Shown piece after piece: positions 10,634 through 21,756 of a stretch of DNA of 64,000 nt. The notes beneath the pieces were generated by a model. The model was given only the letters and a program-made list of their open reading frames with translations. It was not told the origin of the DNA and did no database searches. Positions within the stretch are counted from its first letter, which is position 1. Every line of letters begins with the position of its first letter. Source of the DNA: Craspedostauros australis (taxonomy: Eukaryota > Bacillariophyta > Bacillariophyceae > Mastogloiales > Achnanthaceae); the NCBI GenBank assembly GCA_026770025.1, contig JAMXDE010000005.1, forward strand, positions 1,364,001 to 1,428,000, read 5' to 3'. The translations under genes were made by a program, and so were the position numbers.

Positions 10634-10981
10634 TTGACGGGGTGGTTGGTGACCGACGAGCGTCTCACACTCGTGCGTTATCAACCGTCTGCACGAGTCG
10701 GCAGCCACTACTGCATGATAGCGGCTGATGCTCCAATGACATGAATAGAGCATGGAGCTGAAGGAATGTACGAGTAGTTCTACAAAATGCCTGATGTACT
10801 CTTGCATTCACTGCCTGACTTAAGATTTGAGTATGGTACGATATATTGTACATTCGAGGATTGACCCAGTTACCGTGGGATCCAACTGCCAAGAGCTCAT
10901 GCTGCCATCGAGCTCCGAGTGGCCATCAGCGGGGCACATGGCGTATGGCAAATAGGATACAGCAGAACCGTGCTCCCATGA
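10634..10981. other. Convergent intergenic spacer
   Basis: 348 nt between the 3' ends of a plus- and a minus-strand gene. No further feature was seen. Confidence 0.5.
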
Positions 10982-11965
10982 TCAGTTCTTCTCCTTGAGC
11001 GCTGCGACGCGGGCGGTATCGGCGCGCGCCACGGCCATCACTTTGCTAACAAGGTGCGTGTTGTTGTCATGGGTGTGGTTGTGGCCGTGGTTGTGGCCGT
11101 GGCCGTGGTTGTGGCTGGTGCTCGTGGGGACGGTGGTCGCCGTGTGAGTGTCAGTCTCAGTCGCCACCTTGTCAGTGCTGGTCGTCTTGTGCGCTTCCGA
11201 GACCATGAAGCTGAGGTATGTGTTCCAGAACACTCCCACTAGGTTGATGGTGAGGACCTGGAATTTGACAGGGACGTAACGGAATGTGAGGAACATGGTG
11301 GGCACCCAGACCACCCACTCCGCCATGACAAGCTTCATGGTCTCGCTCTTGATCATTTCCCACACTTTCGGAGGCGACGTGCCTTCCAACGTCCACAGCG
11401 ACCCCAGCACGACGGGGAGGTAGAGAGGCGTGAAAACAAACTCATCCCAGAAGACACGCTGCAGCACGCGTGTGAGAGAGGATCCCGGAACGGACCGATT
11501 GATGAATTGGTACCAGTAATGCAGCACTGGTGCGACCAAGACAACATTGAGGAATGCAAAGCGTCCAGTCTTGGCCCAATCGATCTCAAACTCCCCCTCC
11601 TGCATGGCCATTTGCCGATGTTGTGGATGGGATGGGTCTTTCGCTGCATGCTCCTGTTCCTCGAGTGTGCCAGCCTTTTCCTTCTCGTGCGCGATGCGCT
11701 GGGCCAGCAGATTGCCGGTCGACGATATGAACCCTGCGGTAATCCCCTTGGTGATCAAGGGATGTGTCTCGAGCTTTTCAGAGTACCACTCGAACAGCGT
11801 CTGCTTCTTGCCCGCGCTCCTGGCGCCAGCACCCGCAGCGCTTGCACTCGTCGACGCCCTCGCCCCCCGTTTCGGAGTGCCGACCGTCCTTGGCAACGAA
11901 AAGGTCGCCTTGACGTCCTTCACCAGGCGGTGTCTGTACTGTCTGACAACGGTTTGGAACGACAT
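10982..11965 (-). CDS. Mpv17/PMP22 family membrane protein with histidine-rich C-terminus
   Basis: 327 aa, single exon. The N-terminal ~50 residues are basic and Ser/Ala-rich, suiting a targeting peptide. The Mpv17/PMP22 core follows: WYSEKLETHPLITKGITAGF, then LHYWYQFINRSVPG, VFWDEFVFTPLYLPVV and the family signature around WVVWVPTMFLTFRYVP and FWNTYLSF, with about four membrane helices. Family members are small organelle inner-membrane channels (mitochondrion or peroxisome). The tail is unusual: after the last helix there is a Thr-rich linker, then HNHGHGHNHGHNHTH, encoded by a 12-nt DNA repeat, then a short helix. The His tract is a plausible metal-binding tail, but this is inference. Confidence 0.88.
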   Translation of the reverse strand: MSFQTVVRQYRHRLVKDVKATFSLPRTVGTPKRGARASTSASAAGAGARSAGKKQTLFEWYSEKLETHPLITKGITAGFISSTGNLLAQRIAHEKEKAGTLEEQEHAAKDPSHPQHRQMAMQEGEFEIDWAKTGRFAFLNVVLVAPVLHYWYQFINRSVPGSSLTRVLQRVFWDEFVFTPLYLPVVLGSLWTLEGTSPPKVWEMIKSETMKLVMAEWVVWVPTMFLTFRYVPVKFQVLTINLVGVFWNTYLSFMVSEAHKTTSTDKVATETDTHTATTVPTSTSHNHGHGHNHGHNHTHDNNTHLVSKVMAVARADTARVAALKEKN

Positions 11966-14103
11966 GCTGTGCTCGTGTTGTGCTCGTGCTGTGCTGTACT
12001 CTGGATGTATAATATTTGGGTGATGTGTTTGAGCGTGGATTCTAGTCTATGAACACGTAATGATGGCACGATGCTCGAATGACGATGGTGTCCTGCGAAT
12101 GACGATGATGGATGAGAGTCTTCCCTTCCAATCTGCTCCCTTGTAGTAGTACAGTATTGGATTGTGTGACCAGAGTACCAGCATTACCCAACGATCGTAG
12201 GAGTACTGACGATCGTTGTTGTGTTGTCACAGTTGTTGTGTGTTTGCCGCTGTGGTGGTCGTCGTGGACACAGGCGAAAGAGGAATGAAAAGACGAAGAA
12301 CGTTGCGACCAATAGTCGTACAAGCGGCTGCTCATCGCACGATCGGGAGGGGAGTGTGATGTGTCAAGTAGACCAGAGCGAGAGAGAGGATGACATCAAC
12401 AAAGAACCCGCATTCTGTGGTGGTAATTGCTCTGATTGCTCCGGCGAAGTTTGGCAGGTTTGCGTACTTGATGTGCTTCCATTCCAGAGTTCCGAAGCAT
12501 GTGAAGCCATGTCGCTGGCGGTTGCCACCACCATCGTGGACGAAACAGAACTGTCCGACCAGCGAACGTTCTGTCTTGACGCTTTCGTTCTTTTCTGCAT
12601 CTTTGACATTCTCCCGGGATTCACGACGCACATGCATCACGGATGGCTTGGTTTGGTCGGATGGATTTGATCGACCACAACCCAATCGTGGTCAGAGAAG
12701 TACTTGATCAGTGTCAATCGATCGGCTGTCTCTCTTGTTTTTGTTTGCTGTTGTTCGCACATCGACACGTTTCATTTGGCTTCTTCTCGTTGTTTTGTCT
12801 CGTGTCTTGTGCTGTGTCGTGTTTTGCCACGAAAGGTTTTGGTGTTTGGAGTTTTGCAGCTGGCTCTGGTTGGAGTGGTGGAGCAACGCGGCGGGCTCAC
12901 AACAGAGAGTGTTGGCGGCGCTCCTCTGTTGTCTTCTTCCTTCGTGCTTTCGACCTTCCAACCTTGCAACTCCACCGTTCCTTCAGGGCAACGCCCTTGG
13001 CATCCTTCATCATTGACCTTAGGGATCAAAATGTAGGTGGTCTCGGCTCGGAAAGCGTTCTGCAAGTGGCAAAAGAGGGCACCGAAGTGCACTGCGGAAC
13101 CAGCAGAGGAGGCAAAACGAGGGGCGAAACCACTTCCGCTGCATCGGCTGCGCTGCGCTCAGTCGCGTGCTTGGCGGTTTCGTCCCTCTTTTGCTGTTCG
13201 GCCTTGATTCGGCTCCTTGCTTTTTTGGTCTTGTTTTGGGTTTTCTTCTTTTTTCTTCGCGTGGCGGTCTGTCCGTCCACCGTTCCTCCCGAACAGGCGG
13301 ATCGTTGTGCCGCCAACGTTCCCGCAGAGTGTCGTGGTTGTGCGTGGTGCGTGCACGCTGCCAACAGGTGGCGTGGGTGGGTCTGGTGTGTTGGTCCCAT
13401 TTTTAATTCCGCGGAGCGAAGAGAAGCGCAATAATTTTGGGCGCACTTGGTGTTTGGGATGGCGACGACGCCTCGACAACCGACAGCCACGATGACAGCA
13501 ATGACACGATGGCCACGTCGACAGGGGCGCGGAGGACCATGACACCAGAAAGCGGGCGACCTCTTGTCGCAGGAGCACCAAAAGACTTTTTCAGAGTCAC
13601 ACTGGCCAAGACAAGAGGCACCGCACAACCAACACGGCTGCATCGCATCGCACCACACCACAGCAGCAGCCAATACGACACACACTCAAAGACTAACAAT
13701 CGCCACCACCGCCAGCGCCACCACCTGCTCCCAACTCTGCGGTCCAACTTAGCACCAGCGACAACAGCACAGTGACAGCAGCATTTGCAGAGCGTGACTC
13801 TCACACCCTGTTTTGTTATCATACGATCACAATCCCACGTGAACATTTGCAAAACGCAAACCCGCACGCATTCGCATTTGCACCACTGGGGAACCACAGA
13901 AACATCGAACGACAAGATTGCACGTGAGAGATCCCTGCGAATACTAGAGTTCGACGGCGTTCATCCCGTGCCCGCATCCGTATCCGGACGCACCGAGATC
14001 AAAACGTAGACGAAGGCACAAGACCAAACCTTGGGACGCGCATCTGACCAATCCAAAGCGCGTGCATTGAACACTTGCGGAAAGGAGAGAGCGAGGGACA
14101 GTA
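11966..14103. other. Intergenic region, divergent promoters
   Basis: 2.1 kb between the starts of the Mpv17-like gene (-) and the CDK gene (+). Several 100-260-codon open frames overlap on both strands around 12.3-13.9 kb; they are Cys/Phe/Leu- or Arg/Thr-rich, share no motif and show no coherent exon structure. I see no RNA gene. Confidence 0.45.
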
Positions 14104-16052
14104 ATGGCGATTGCAAAGACAATGGTTCGCCCACCACCTCCGAAGGGTCCACCCCCGAGAGGTCCTCCAACCAAGAGGGCGGGCGGTAAGCTACCGTTCA
14201 AGTCACCGCCGGGTCCACCCAAGAGGCCACCACCACCACCTCGTGGTCCTCATTCTGGACCTGCCAAAAGAACCTTGGCTAGCTCGGCTTCCAGAACAAA
14301 TGGATCAAATGCATTGCCAGCAGCGAAGAAGCAAAGGCAGCAGCAGCAGCCTGGCATCGTCCCAAGGCGCAGCAAGGTGTCCATCCGTTTGCCGGTCGTG
14401 CTGCGCGATGTCGATGTCTATGAGAAGAAGAGGCAGGTTGGGCAGGGAACATACGGAAGCGTGTTTGTTGCGAAGGATAAGCAAACGGCGGAGATCGTCG
14501 CGTTGAAACGCATCAACACTGAACAGGAGGAGAATGGGTTCCCTATCACTGCGCTTCGAGAAGTCAAAATATTGAAGGCGCTGAACCATCCGAATATCGT
14601 CAACCTCAAGGAAATCGTGACATCCAAAGGTGAGTTGCCGACGGTCTCCAGCACATTGCGCTGCCTGTTTGCCATGCTTCGACCAGCATGTATTCTGCAC
14701 ATGCTCTTTCTCCACACTGCGCATCGTATTGGGGCGATTCAAGTTAATGCACACAATGTGCTCAGCGTGCACCGGCGGACTCTCAGTTTCGCGCACAGCT
14801 CCATTTTCCACATGAGTTGTAGCGTTGTTCAACCCGCCAATATGAACATCCATGGTACTATCACGCGTCGTACTCTTCCCGTGTGCGATTCGTATAAACG
14901 GCCTAGGGACATCAATCATCAAACAAGACAGCACAAGACAACTGACTCGCGCAGTGGGTGGCGCATCACCATCTTTGCATGTCATCAGGCAGATCGTGTC
15001 AAACCTGCAATCAAGTGCGTGATTCATCCCACCGATTCGCAAGAGGCTCATCTCACTCACCGTCCACCTTTCTCCCGTTGTCTCCTCTCTTGCAACTATC
15101 ATGACGTTGGTGGAAACACTCGCGGCAATCAACCTACGCTGTTGGATGAACCAACGATCGATTGCGACGCAACAAATTGGGATATTCGCTCGTGTGCTCA
15201 ACTTCGATCACAGAGCGTGGTGCCTTTCCAAAGAATGTGTTCATGGTGTTCGAGTATCTTGAGTATGACTTGACCGGCGTGCTGGAGACGCCTGAGATTC
15301 GGCTCACCCAAGATCACGTCAAGTCATGGTCGCAGCAGCTCCTGAATGGCATGCACTACATGCACACGAACAAGGTGCTCCATCGCGATCTGAAGGCCTC
15401 GAACTTGCTGGTGAGTCGGAACGGAGAGCTCAAGATCGCAGATTGGGGGCTGGCGCGCAGCTACAGCAGCGACACCAAGCGTCTCACCAACAAGGTGATC
15501 ACGCTCTGGTACCGCCCACCCGAACTGCTGCTCGGCATGATGGACTACAGCTCAAAGATCGACATGTGGAGCGCAGGGTGCATCATCGCAGAGATGTTCC
15601 GACGCAAAGGCTTCCTCAGAGGTGCGAACGAAGCTACCCAGCTCGATCTCATCTTCCAAACCTGCGGACACCCCACAGAAGAGGACTGGCCTGACATCCG
15701 CAAACGCTGTCGACTGTGGAAACGCTTCGAACCTAAGCCCGGTGAGACGCGACGTCCCAATCGCCTTGCACAGGCACTGCGAGACAAACTGCCGCATCCA
15801 AAATGGATGACGGACAATGCCGTCCAGCTTCTCGTCAAGCTGATGGAACTGAATCCCGACAAACGATGGTCTGCTGTGCAGGCGCTCGATGCTGAGTACT
15901 TCTTCGAGACTCCCATCGTGAAGCCTGCCGACAAGCTCTCCATGAGATTTGCCGTCTCCAGCGTCCACGAGATGGATTGCAAACGCAAGTACGAGCAGAA
16001 ACTCGCAGCACAGAAGGCCGCGATGCAAAGAAGCCAAGGGGGTGGCCGATAG
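14104..16052 (+). CDS. Cyclin-dependent kinase, CDK9/12-like (PITALRE), with DWG in place of DFG
   Basis: Two exons, 14104-14629 and 15214-16052 (454 aa); GT-AG intron of 584 nt, phase 1 on both sides. The N-terminus (~90 residues) is Pro/Arg/Lys-rich. The kinase domain has GQGTYGSV (~res 112), VALKRIN (~135), the cyclin-binding helix PITALRE (~146), HRDLKASN (~232) and a T-loop ending NKVITLWYRPPELLLG. PITALRE and the GMMDYSSKIDMWSAGCI segment place it with transcription-elongation CDKs that phosphorylate the RNA polymerase II tail with a cyclin T/K-type partner. The metal-binding motif is IADWGLARS: Trp replaces the usual Phe, read clearly as GAT TGG GGG. The catalytic Lys, Asp and Asn are all present, so activity is expected. 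The C-terminal tail is short and basic. Confidence 0.9.
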
Positions 16053-18460
16053 GCTGCGTCGTCTCCAAGGAGCATTGTTGCGATCGCTGCAAGTATGCAT
16101 GCTGCGATTCAACAAGTGCACCCCCAATAGTCCAACCATGTCGTCGGCCGCCCTGACGATACACCCTCCATGTCATCCCCCACTGCCATACCATAGCACA
16201 GGGTAGCGACGATAGAAGAACAGCAACAATCATGGCAAACAAAGCGAGACCCCAAACAACCAACGCCAGCTGTCCTGTCGCCCCGTGCTCTGTAGCAAAA
16301 CAAAAAGTGCCACACAAGACCCAGTGTCGAACCCCACCAGTCCCAAACAAGAAAAAGAAAACAAAGAGAGAAAACATACAGAAACAACACCAACAAATCA
16401 ATCAAACCAAATCTATTCAGATGAATACGAGATAGTCCAGGAACACATCATCACCAGAAAACACAAAACAAAAACTGAAGCAAGCAGCTTTCAAGATAAT
16501 GTGCACAAATAGAACGGCGTATTAGCCACCGTCGTGAAACGCAAATGGTGTCGCTGTCCATGGTATCTGTAGCGTGCAGGATGTGGGCTGGTGCGAGTAC
16601 GAGCAATGCGCGCCATGGTATCTTTCCACAGTCTGTGAGCGCGCTTCGTTGGATCCAAGCTACGACCGCACTGCGCGCTCGCTTCTACTGTACGACTACA
16701 CCTGCGCGAGGAACAGACGAGACACACCGCACATTCCGACGGCATGAACGGAGAGGAGGAATGGAAGGAAGGTGGACGGGAGCATCGACGCGAAATGACG
16801 ATCGACTGGTCGGATTCTTTCCGCCGTGAAACAGACCAGTGACATTTCATCCGCAGGCAAAGCCTTCTCGTTCTGTCCTGTCTTCGTGTTCGTCTCGTGC
16901 CCACGGTTCTGGTTTCCACAATGGACGGCGACAAGAACGCATCCAAGGCGATCTCGAGCTTCGGGTTGAATGGTGTGCCAAGAAGATTTGCGCGTGATGT
17001 GCGGATGTTGCGGTTCGCATGGATGGATCTTTCGCTTTGCGGACGGAATCGCGTTCGTGGCAACCGTCTTTTGCGCCGACGATGTGACATGTGTTGACAT
17101 CGTCGATGGTGGGTTCATGGCCGTTGCTGCTCGTTGAGATCGTGATGCTATTTGGGAGGAGATGATGGAGCATTTGGTGTCGTGCAAGTGCCCCACAAGG
17201 TATGGAGAAGAAATACACGTGGGAAAGAGGAGTCTCCGAATGCGAATAGAGCAGGGCAGCAGCAGCAACAACGAGGCGGATGGGTCGCAAGAAGTGCAGG
17301 GAGTTTGGATTGAGCAAACCAAGAACGGAGAGGCCCTCATGCGAGGACTTGATTTGGTGAGTTCGTTTGGCGAAAACGAGTTTGTGGTGACGATCAACTT
17401 TTTGTGATCGTCACGATCATGTCTGACGATGACGCCTTGTCTTGTACGACATGATAACCTCAATGTGTTTAAGTGATGTAGGCGACGAATGGATAAATAA
17501 ATCGCATTCCCAATCGAGAACTCACGAATTCGGTGAGAAGTAGTGTTTGGGCCCGGTTCCTTCCTTCTTCGTTGTCCTGGCGCTTTCGTCTCCGCTTTGC
17601 TCCCTGTTGTTCCACAGTGTTTCTGGCCATGTACATTGCGTGGTTTGTGATGTTTGTGATGTTTGTACTCCATCTGCACCTGCTTGATGTTCGGAGCGGC
17701 ATTCGCAGGTGCTCGCGTATGAGCACATGGCATACCCGCAGAGTACTCTCCAGACTGTTGTCCATCGCCCGCACTCTCGTACTTGTGGCATACACGCGCG
17801 TACGTTGTTGCAAATGGCACGTTTGATGGCTCCATCTCCCGGTGAGAAGTAGAACCAAGAGAAGAGGCAGAAGCGAGGACAGAAAGTGAGAACAGAGAGT
17901 GAGAACAGAGCGAAGCAGCAGCACCAGCAGCAACAGCAACAGTAGCAACAACAACGGCAACAGCATTGATACAAAAGCCCACGACCAAGGCCAAGCCAAC
18001 GTTGAGAAGTGACGACGCCGACGAGGGGTACAAGAACAAGAACAACAACACAGAAAGGCAGTACCACCGGAAGGCGCAGTGGCAGGAGGACCTCCAAAGA
18101 CAAGAAGCTGCGTCGACAGAGGTCGAAGGAATCTGCCATAGCCACATCACAATCACAACCAGCAGCAGCCGCACTCGCACCCGCAACCATAGTCACAACC
18201 ATAGTCACAGCCACAGACAAAGCAAAGGAGACACGCATCTCCCTGCAGATACCACGCGTACACGTCCTCGTGCCATAGGTACCATAGAGTAGATCAGAGA
18301 CATCCGGCGTGGCAGCCAACAGCAACTGCCTCTTTCTGCTCCGTCCCGAGGGTCCACTCTGTTTCATCTCATAGCAAAGCAAAGCAGAACAGAGCAAGCC
18401 ATACCGCATCAAGCCATACCACATCAAGCTGGGCTCATCCCACACGACGCATTCTCAAAC
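16053..18460. other. Long intergenic region, no supported gene
   Basis: 2.4 kb between two plus-strand genes. The largest open frame (16696-18186, minus, 496 codons) has erratic Cys/His/Ser-rich composition and no motif. A few short plus-strand frames near 16.9-17.4 kb are equally unconvincing. It carries one AGAGTACTCT palindrome at 17740. A single-exon lncRNA or small protein gene could be hidden here, but nothing in the sequence proves it. Confidence 0.4.
17740..17749. promoter_or_regulatory. AGAGTACTCT palindrome (copy 1)
   Basis: 10-bp perfect palindrome in intergenic DNA; one of five exact copies in the window. Function unknown. Confidence 0.3.
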
Positions 18461-19273
18461 ATGATGGACAACACGCAAAAGAGCGGACCGAGTCTGCCGA
18501 TGACCTCTCCCAAATCACCCATGGAGTTCCACAGCGCCAGGTTCGCATCCTCAGTCACCATGGACATGCGTCGGGTCGGTGCAGGTGTATCTATCGCTTC
18601 AGCTTCCTTCAGCGGCGGCAGCAGCACGAACAGCCATTACCCTCGATGGGGACGAAAGAGCAAGCACGCATCCCACTTCCCGCACTGCCAGACACCCAAA
18701 GTCGAATACTATCCATCCAGGAGATCTTCATCGGGATCCTCTTCCTCTTCATCGTCTTCATCGACGGCGTCGTCTTCCGCAGAAGCACAAACGCGGGCAC
18801 AAACGCGGGGGTCGGAATTCGACAACAGAGATGCCCAACATCCACCGCAGCATGCCTGCAACGAACCATCGGCCTTCTCCAGGCTTGTGGCCAATCCACA
18901 ACGATACTCCAACCCAACGTGGTCACCACTTGTGCCACCCTCAACAACAACAAAGCTGGAGTCCATACCATCATCATCCATGTTCCCAACCGTATCTGCA
19001 TCCGAATCCACGCTCCATTCCACATCGTCAACATCAGTGTCAAACCCAATGTCACTCGCATCAGCCACATCCCAAGTCCCACAGCACAGCAACCTCGTCC
19101 ATTCCTCGTCCATCCCCAAGATGAGCTGGAGTTCCTTCGAGGAGATGGTGGGAGTCGCGGAGCATATTGTGTACCGCGAAGAGACCAACAATGATTGGGT
19201 GGCGTTGCCCACCACAACATCCGACGTCTACGTTGACTTCCATGGTCGCATCTACCATCGTCCGCATCTCTGA
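18461..19273 (+). CDS. Ser-rich uncharacterised protein
   Basis: 270 aa, single exon, beginning ATGATGGAC after a T-poor leader. It is Ser/Thr/Pro-rich with a poly-Ser block near residues 88-107. The last ~45 residues are the only structured-looking part: MSWSSFEEMVGVAEHIVYRE, then DWVALPTTTSDVYVDF. I do not recognise a family. The plus frame is preferred to the overlapping minus frames because its composition (Ser/Thr/Pro, acidic and aromatic clusters in the C-terminus) resembles other proteins in the window. The frame could still be fortuitous. Confidence 0.45.
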   Translation: MMDNTQKSGPSLPMTSPKSPMEFHSARFASSVTMDMRRVGAGVSIASASFSGGSSTNSHYPRWGRKSKHASHFPHCQTPKVEYYPSRRSSSGSSSSSSSSSTASSSAEAQTRAQTRGSEFDNRDAQHPPQHACNEPSAFSRLVANPQRYSNPTWSPLVPPSTTTKLESIPSSSMFPTVSASESTLHSTSSTSVSNPMSLASATSQVPQHSNLVHSSSIPKMSWSSFEEMVGVAEHIVYREETNNDWVALPTTTSDVYVDFHGRIYHRPHL

Positions 19274-19983
19274 GATACATCCCTGCAATCCCGGTTCCTT
19301 TGTTGGGTGGCACCCTTTGGTCTGATTGGAATCGATGATCCATAGGAAATGCACAATCCCATACGAGAACCTTCATCAACGGCGACGGCAGGCATTGGAT
19401 GGCATTCCCCATGCCATGCAGCCTCGTGGAACAATCCACTCTCTCGAACGAACGAACGGGGAGAGAGACAAGAGTTCAGCATCCACATCACGATACAGCA
19501 AGAATACATGCACATCCACATCACACTACTCGTACACTGCATACACAACGGTCCATATCTACATAGAGTACACATATCCAAATCAACGTTTGATTTACAC
19601 ATAATTCAAATTTAGGCATTACTGGTACACGCCATGCGTGCGTACGCAGACTTTCACACAAGCATCACAAACACTTCGACGAAAGCAGTTCCATTTGCTT
19701 TCGGAATCATATCCTGGTTCGATACGTCTTGCACGAATACGAATGCGCGGAATCAAATTCTCATGGCAAGGAGGCGACGTCGTGGTTCGTGGACTATCAA
19801 TTCGTCACTCCTCTACACGTGCCCTGTGCGCGAATCTTAATATCTCGCGCTCGGAGTAGGCAGATCATGCTGACGAATCCAACATCTGAGAAAAGTACGA
19901 GTACTGTTGTCCTATCCGCATCAACTGTTGATACACCAAACGTTTGTACTCGCACTCGCACTTGCACTCGCGCGTTGTCCCCT
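19274..19983. other. Convergent intergenic spacer
   Basis: 710 nt between the 3' ends of the Ser-rich gene (+) and the NFACT-R gene (-). AT-richer than its surroundings, with no coding, RNA or repeat signal that I can support. Confidence 0.5.
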
Positions 19984-21756
19984 TCAATAGAAATCCGGCA
20001 ACGATGCATCCTCCGTCTTCTGCTGCTGCTGTTGCTTCTTCTCCAACCGCCTTCGCTGTTTGGCCTGCGAGGTTGCCTTCTTCGTGCGTTTTCGATGCTT
20101 CGCCTTGTCCGTATTGCGGTATTCCTTCATCTGCCCCGATTCCTCCCTTGCCTCCTTCAGCTCCTGCGGCACGCGATCGGGCCTGCCCACGAAGGTCCGC
20201 CATTCTTCCCGGACTTTGATGGCACCCAACGGCGCCCCGCGCGGCTTCAGCAGATGCTTGGGCTGGGCCGACACCACGGGCGCCTTTTCTTCCGTGCGGA
20301 AGTCGCTATAAAATATGGTGATATCGGCGGCGAACTGGTAGCATGCCTCGGTGGGCGTTGGTCCGCCGCGGCGATGCATGACGATGACGTGGGCTCCGGG
20401 ACAGCCGCGGCTGTGCATCCAGACATCCTGCTGCCGCGCGACGTTCAGACTCAGGTACTCGTTGCCGCGTCGGTTGCGTCCCACCAGCACAGTGCAACCG
20501 CCCGGCGATTGCATCTTGCGGACGTTCGATGCCGGCGTGCCCATTTCTGGTTTCTTTTGGTGCTTGCTGCGTTTGCGCTGCTGCTTGTTGCTGGAAGGAT
20601 CGTGGATCTCGTGCGGCTCCTTGAAGTTGGTCCTGCGGGATGTGCGGCGCAATCGGTCCTGGATGAGACCCAACCGTCCTTCGTCGATGTCGGAGGAATC
20701 TTGCGAATGCAGCGATTCCAAGTCCTGCTGCAGCTCCACCAGCGTGTCCCAGGCACCTGCCGTGTCTTCCAACAGATCCTGGACGACCTGCGATCCGCGT
20801 TTGAGCTTGCGCGCCTGCGCGAAGAGGGCGTCGGCTTCTTCGGAGGCAGTGGAGTACTTCTGATCGTTCCACGTTAAAGTGACCTCCTTGCCATCGTTCT
20901 CCCAATCTTGCACCGTGACGGATTTGACGCCCGGCGTGAACATGTAGAGGTTGGATACGAGGAGCTGCGCGCGCGACACTGTCCCCTCGACGTTCTGCGC
21001 CTTCGTCAGCTCGGATTGCAAGGACGTGCGTTTGCGTTCCATGGCGGTACGGCAGGAATCTACCGCTTTGCACCATGCCTGATACTCCAGCAGAATCTCA
21101 TTGGCTGCATCTTCAAACTCCCCGTCATCGTCATCGTCGTCATCGTTGTCACTATCATCGCTTCGAGGATTCTGTTGATCGGTTTGAGAATCGTCGTCTT
21201 CCAGAATGAACTCCTCTTCATCCCACGCACTGCTATCGCCGGACGACTGGAACGCATCAACATCATCTGGTTGCAATGCGGCCGACAGAGGTGACGAAGC
21301 AGATGATCGTGACTGCACGCAGAGCGACAATGAGGAATGAAACGACCTCGACATGGGTGGAAGACGTTGCACCGAACAACCTGCGTTGCCATCGTGAAGA
21401 TCCAAGTACTCCCGTGCGGATGGTGGAACGGACAGAGAAGTTGCGCCTGCTCTGTTCCAAGCCCGGCCATGTGACGGCATCCGAGGAGATACCGTCCATG
21501 CCTCGACCATCCTCGAACTGCAGGTTGGTGAAGATGATGTGAAAGATGCCGTGAGCATTCCCAGTACCGTTGACATGGGAAACGACGGCAGCGTCCGTGT
21601 CTTCATTCCTTCCGAAGCTCTCAACCTCGATGTCAATGAAGCCGATCTCATCACCGTCGGCACTGCTCTTTGTGCTGTTCTTGGCACCATCCTTGACAGC
21701 ATTGCAATCGAGACCATCATGAACGTTGTGGCGGCAATGATTGCAGCGTCAAACAT
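19984..21756 (-). CDS. NFACT-R (DUF814) protein, RqcH/FbpA-like, NFACT-N not seen
   Basis: 590 codons open from ATG at 21756; an internal ATG at 21354 is an alternative start. The order is: uncertain N-terminus, a very acidic stretch near 165-215, a long coiled-coil region, a small domain containing VSNLYMFTPGVKSVTV and EEADALFAQARKLKRGS, a Lys-rich linker, then NFACT-R: VLVGRNRRGNEYLSLNVA, QDVWMHSRGCPGAHVIVM, and PRGAPLGAIKVREEWRTFV. The tail is Lys/Arg/Gln-rich. In RqcH/NEMF this domain binds nascent-chain-obstructed large ribosomal subunits. The pattern is closer to the bacterial/organellar type than to eukaryotic NEMF or CCDC25, so a plastid or mitochondrial ribosome-rescue role is likely but inferred. 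The NFACT-N and HhH domains expected upstream are absent. Three frames are open around 21.4-21.8 kb, so the 5' end is the weak part. Confidence 0.72.
   Translation of the reverse strand: MFDAAIIAATTFMMVSIAMLSRMVPRTAQRAVPTVMRSASLTSRLRASEGMKTRTLPSFPMSTVLGMLTASFTSSSPTCSSRMVEAWTVSPRMPSHGRAWNRAGATSLSVPPSAREYLDLHDGNAGCSVQRLPPMSRSFHSSLSLCVQSRSSASSPLSAALQPDDVDAFQSSGDSSAWDEEEFILEDDDSQTDQQNPRSDDSDNDDDDDDDGEFEDAANEILLEYQAWCKAVDSCRTAMERKRTSLQSELTKAQNVEGTVSRAQLLVSNLYMFTPGVKSVTVQDWENDGKEVTLTWNDQKYSTASEEADALFAQARKLKRGSQVVQDLLEDTAGAWDTLVELQQDLESLHSQDSSDIDEGRLGLIQDRLRRTSRRTNFKEPHEIHDPSSNKQQRKRSKHQKKPEMGTPASNVRKMQSPGGCTVLVGRNRRGNEYLSLNVARQQDVWMHSRGCPGAHVIVMHRRGGPTPTEACYQFAADITIFYSDFRTEEKAPVVSAQPKHLLKPRGAPLGAIKVREEWRTFVGRPDRVPQELKEAREESGQMKEYRNTDKAKHRKRTKKATSQAKQRRRLEKKQQQQQKTEDASLPDFY

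Noticed and set aside
12643-13434. 263-codon plus-strand open frame
   Set aside because: Cys/Phe/Leu-rich run typical of T-rich noncoding DNA; overlapped by equally long minus frames.
16696-18186. 496-codon minus-strand open frame
   Set aside because: Long, but with erratic Cys/His/Ser composition, no domain and no conserved-looking block; it starts in a low-complexity GTT/TGT-rich stretch.
19729-20877. 382-codon plus-strand open frame
   Set aside because: Exactly antisense to the NFACT-R coding region, whose motifs are clear on the minus strand.
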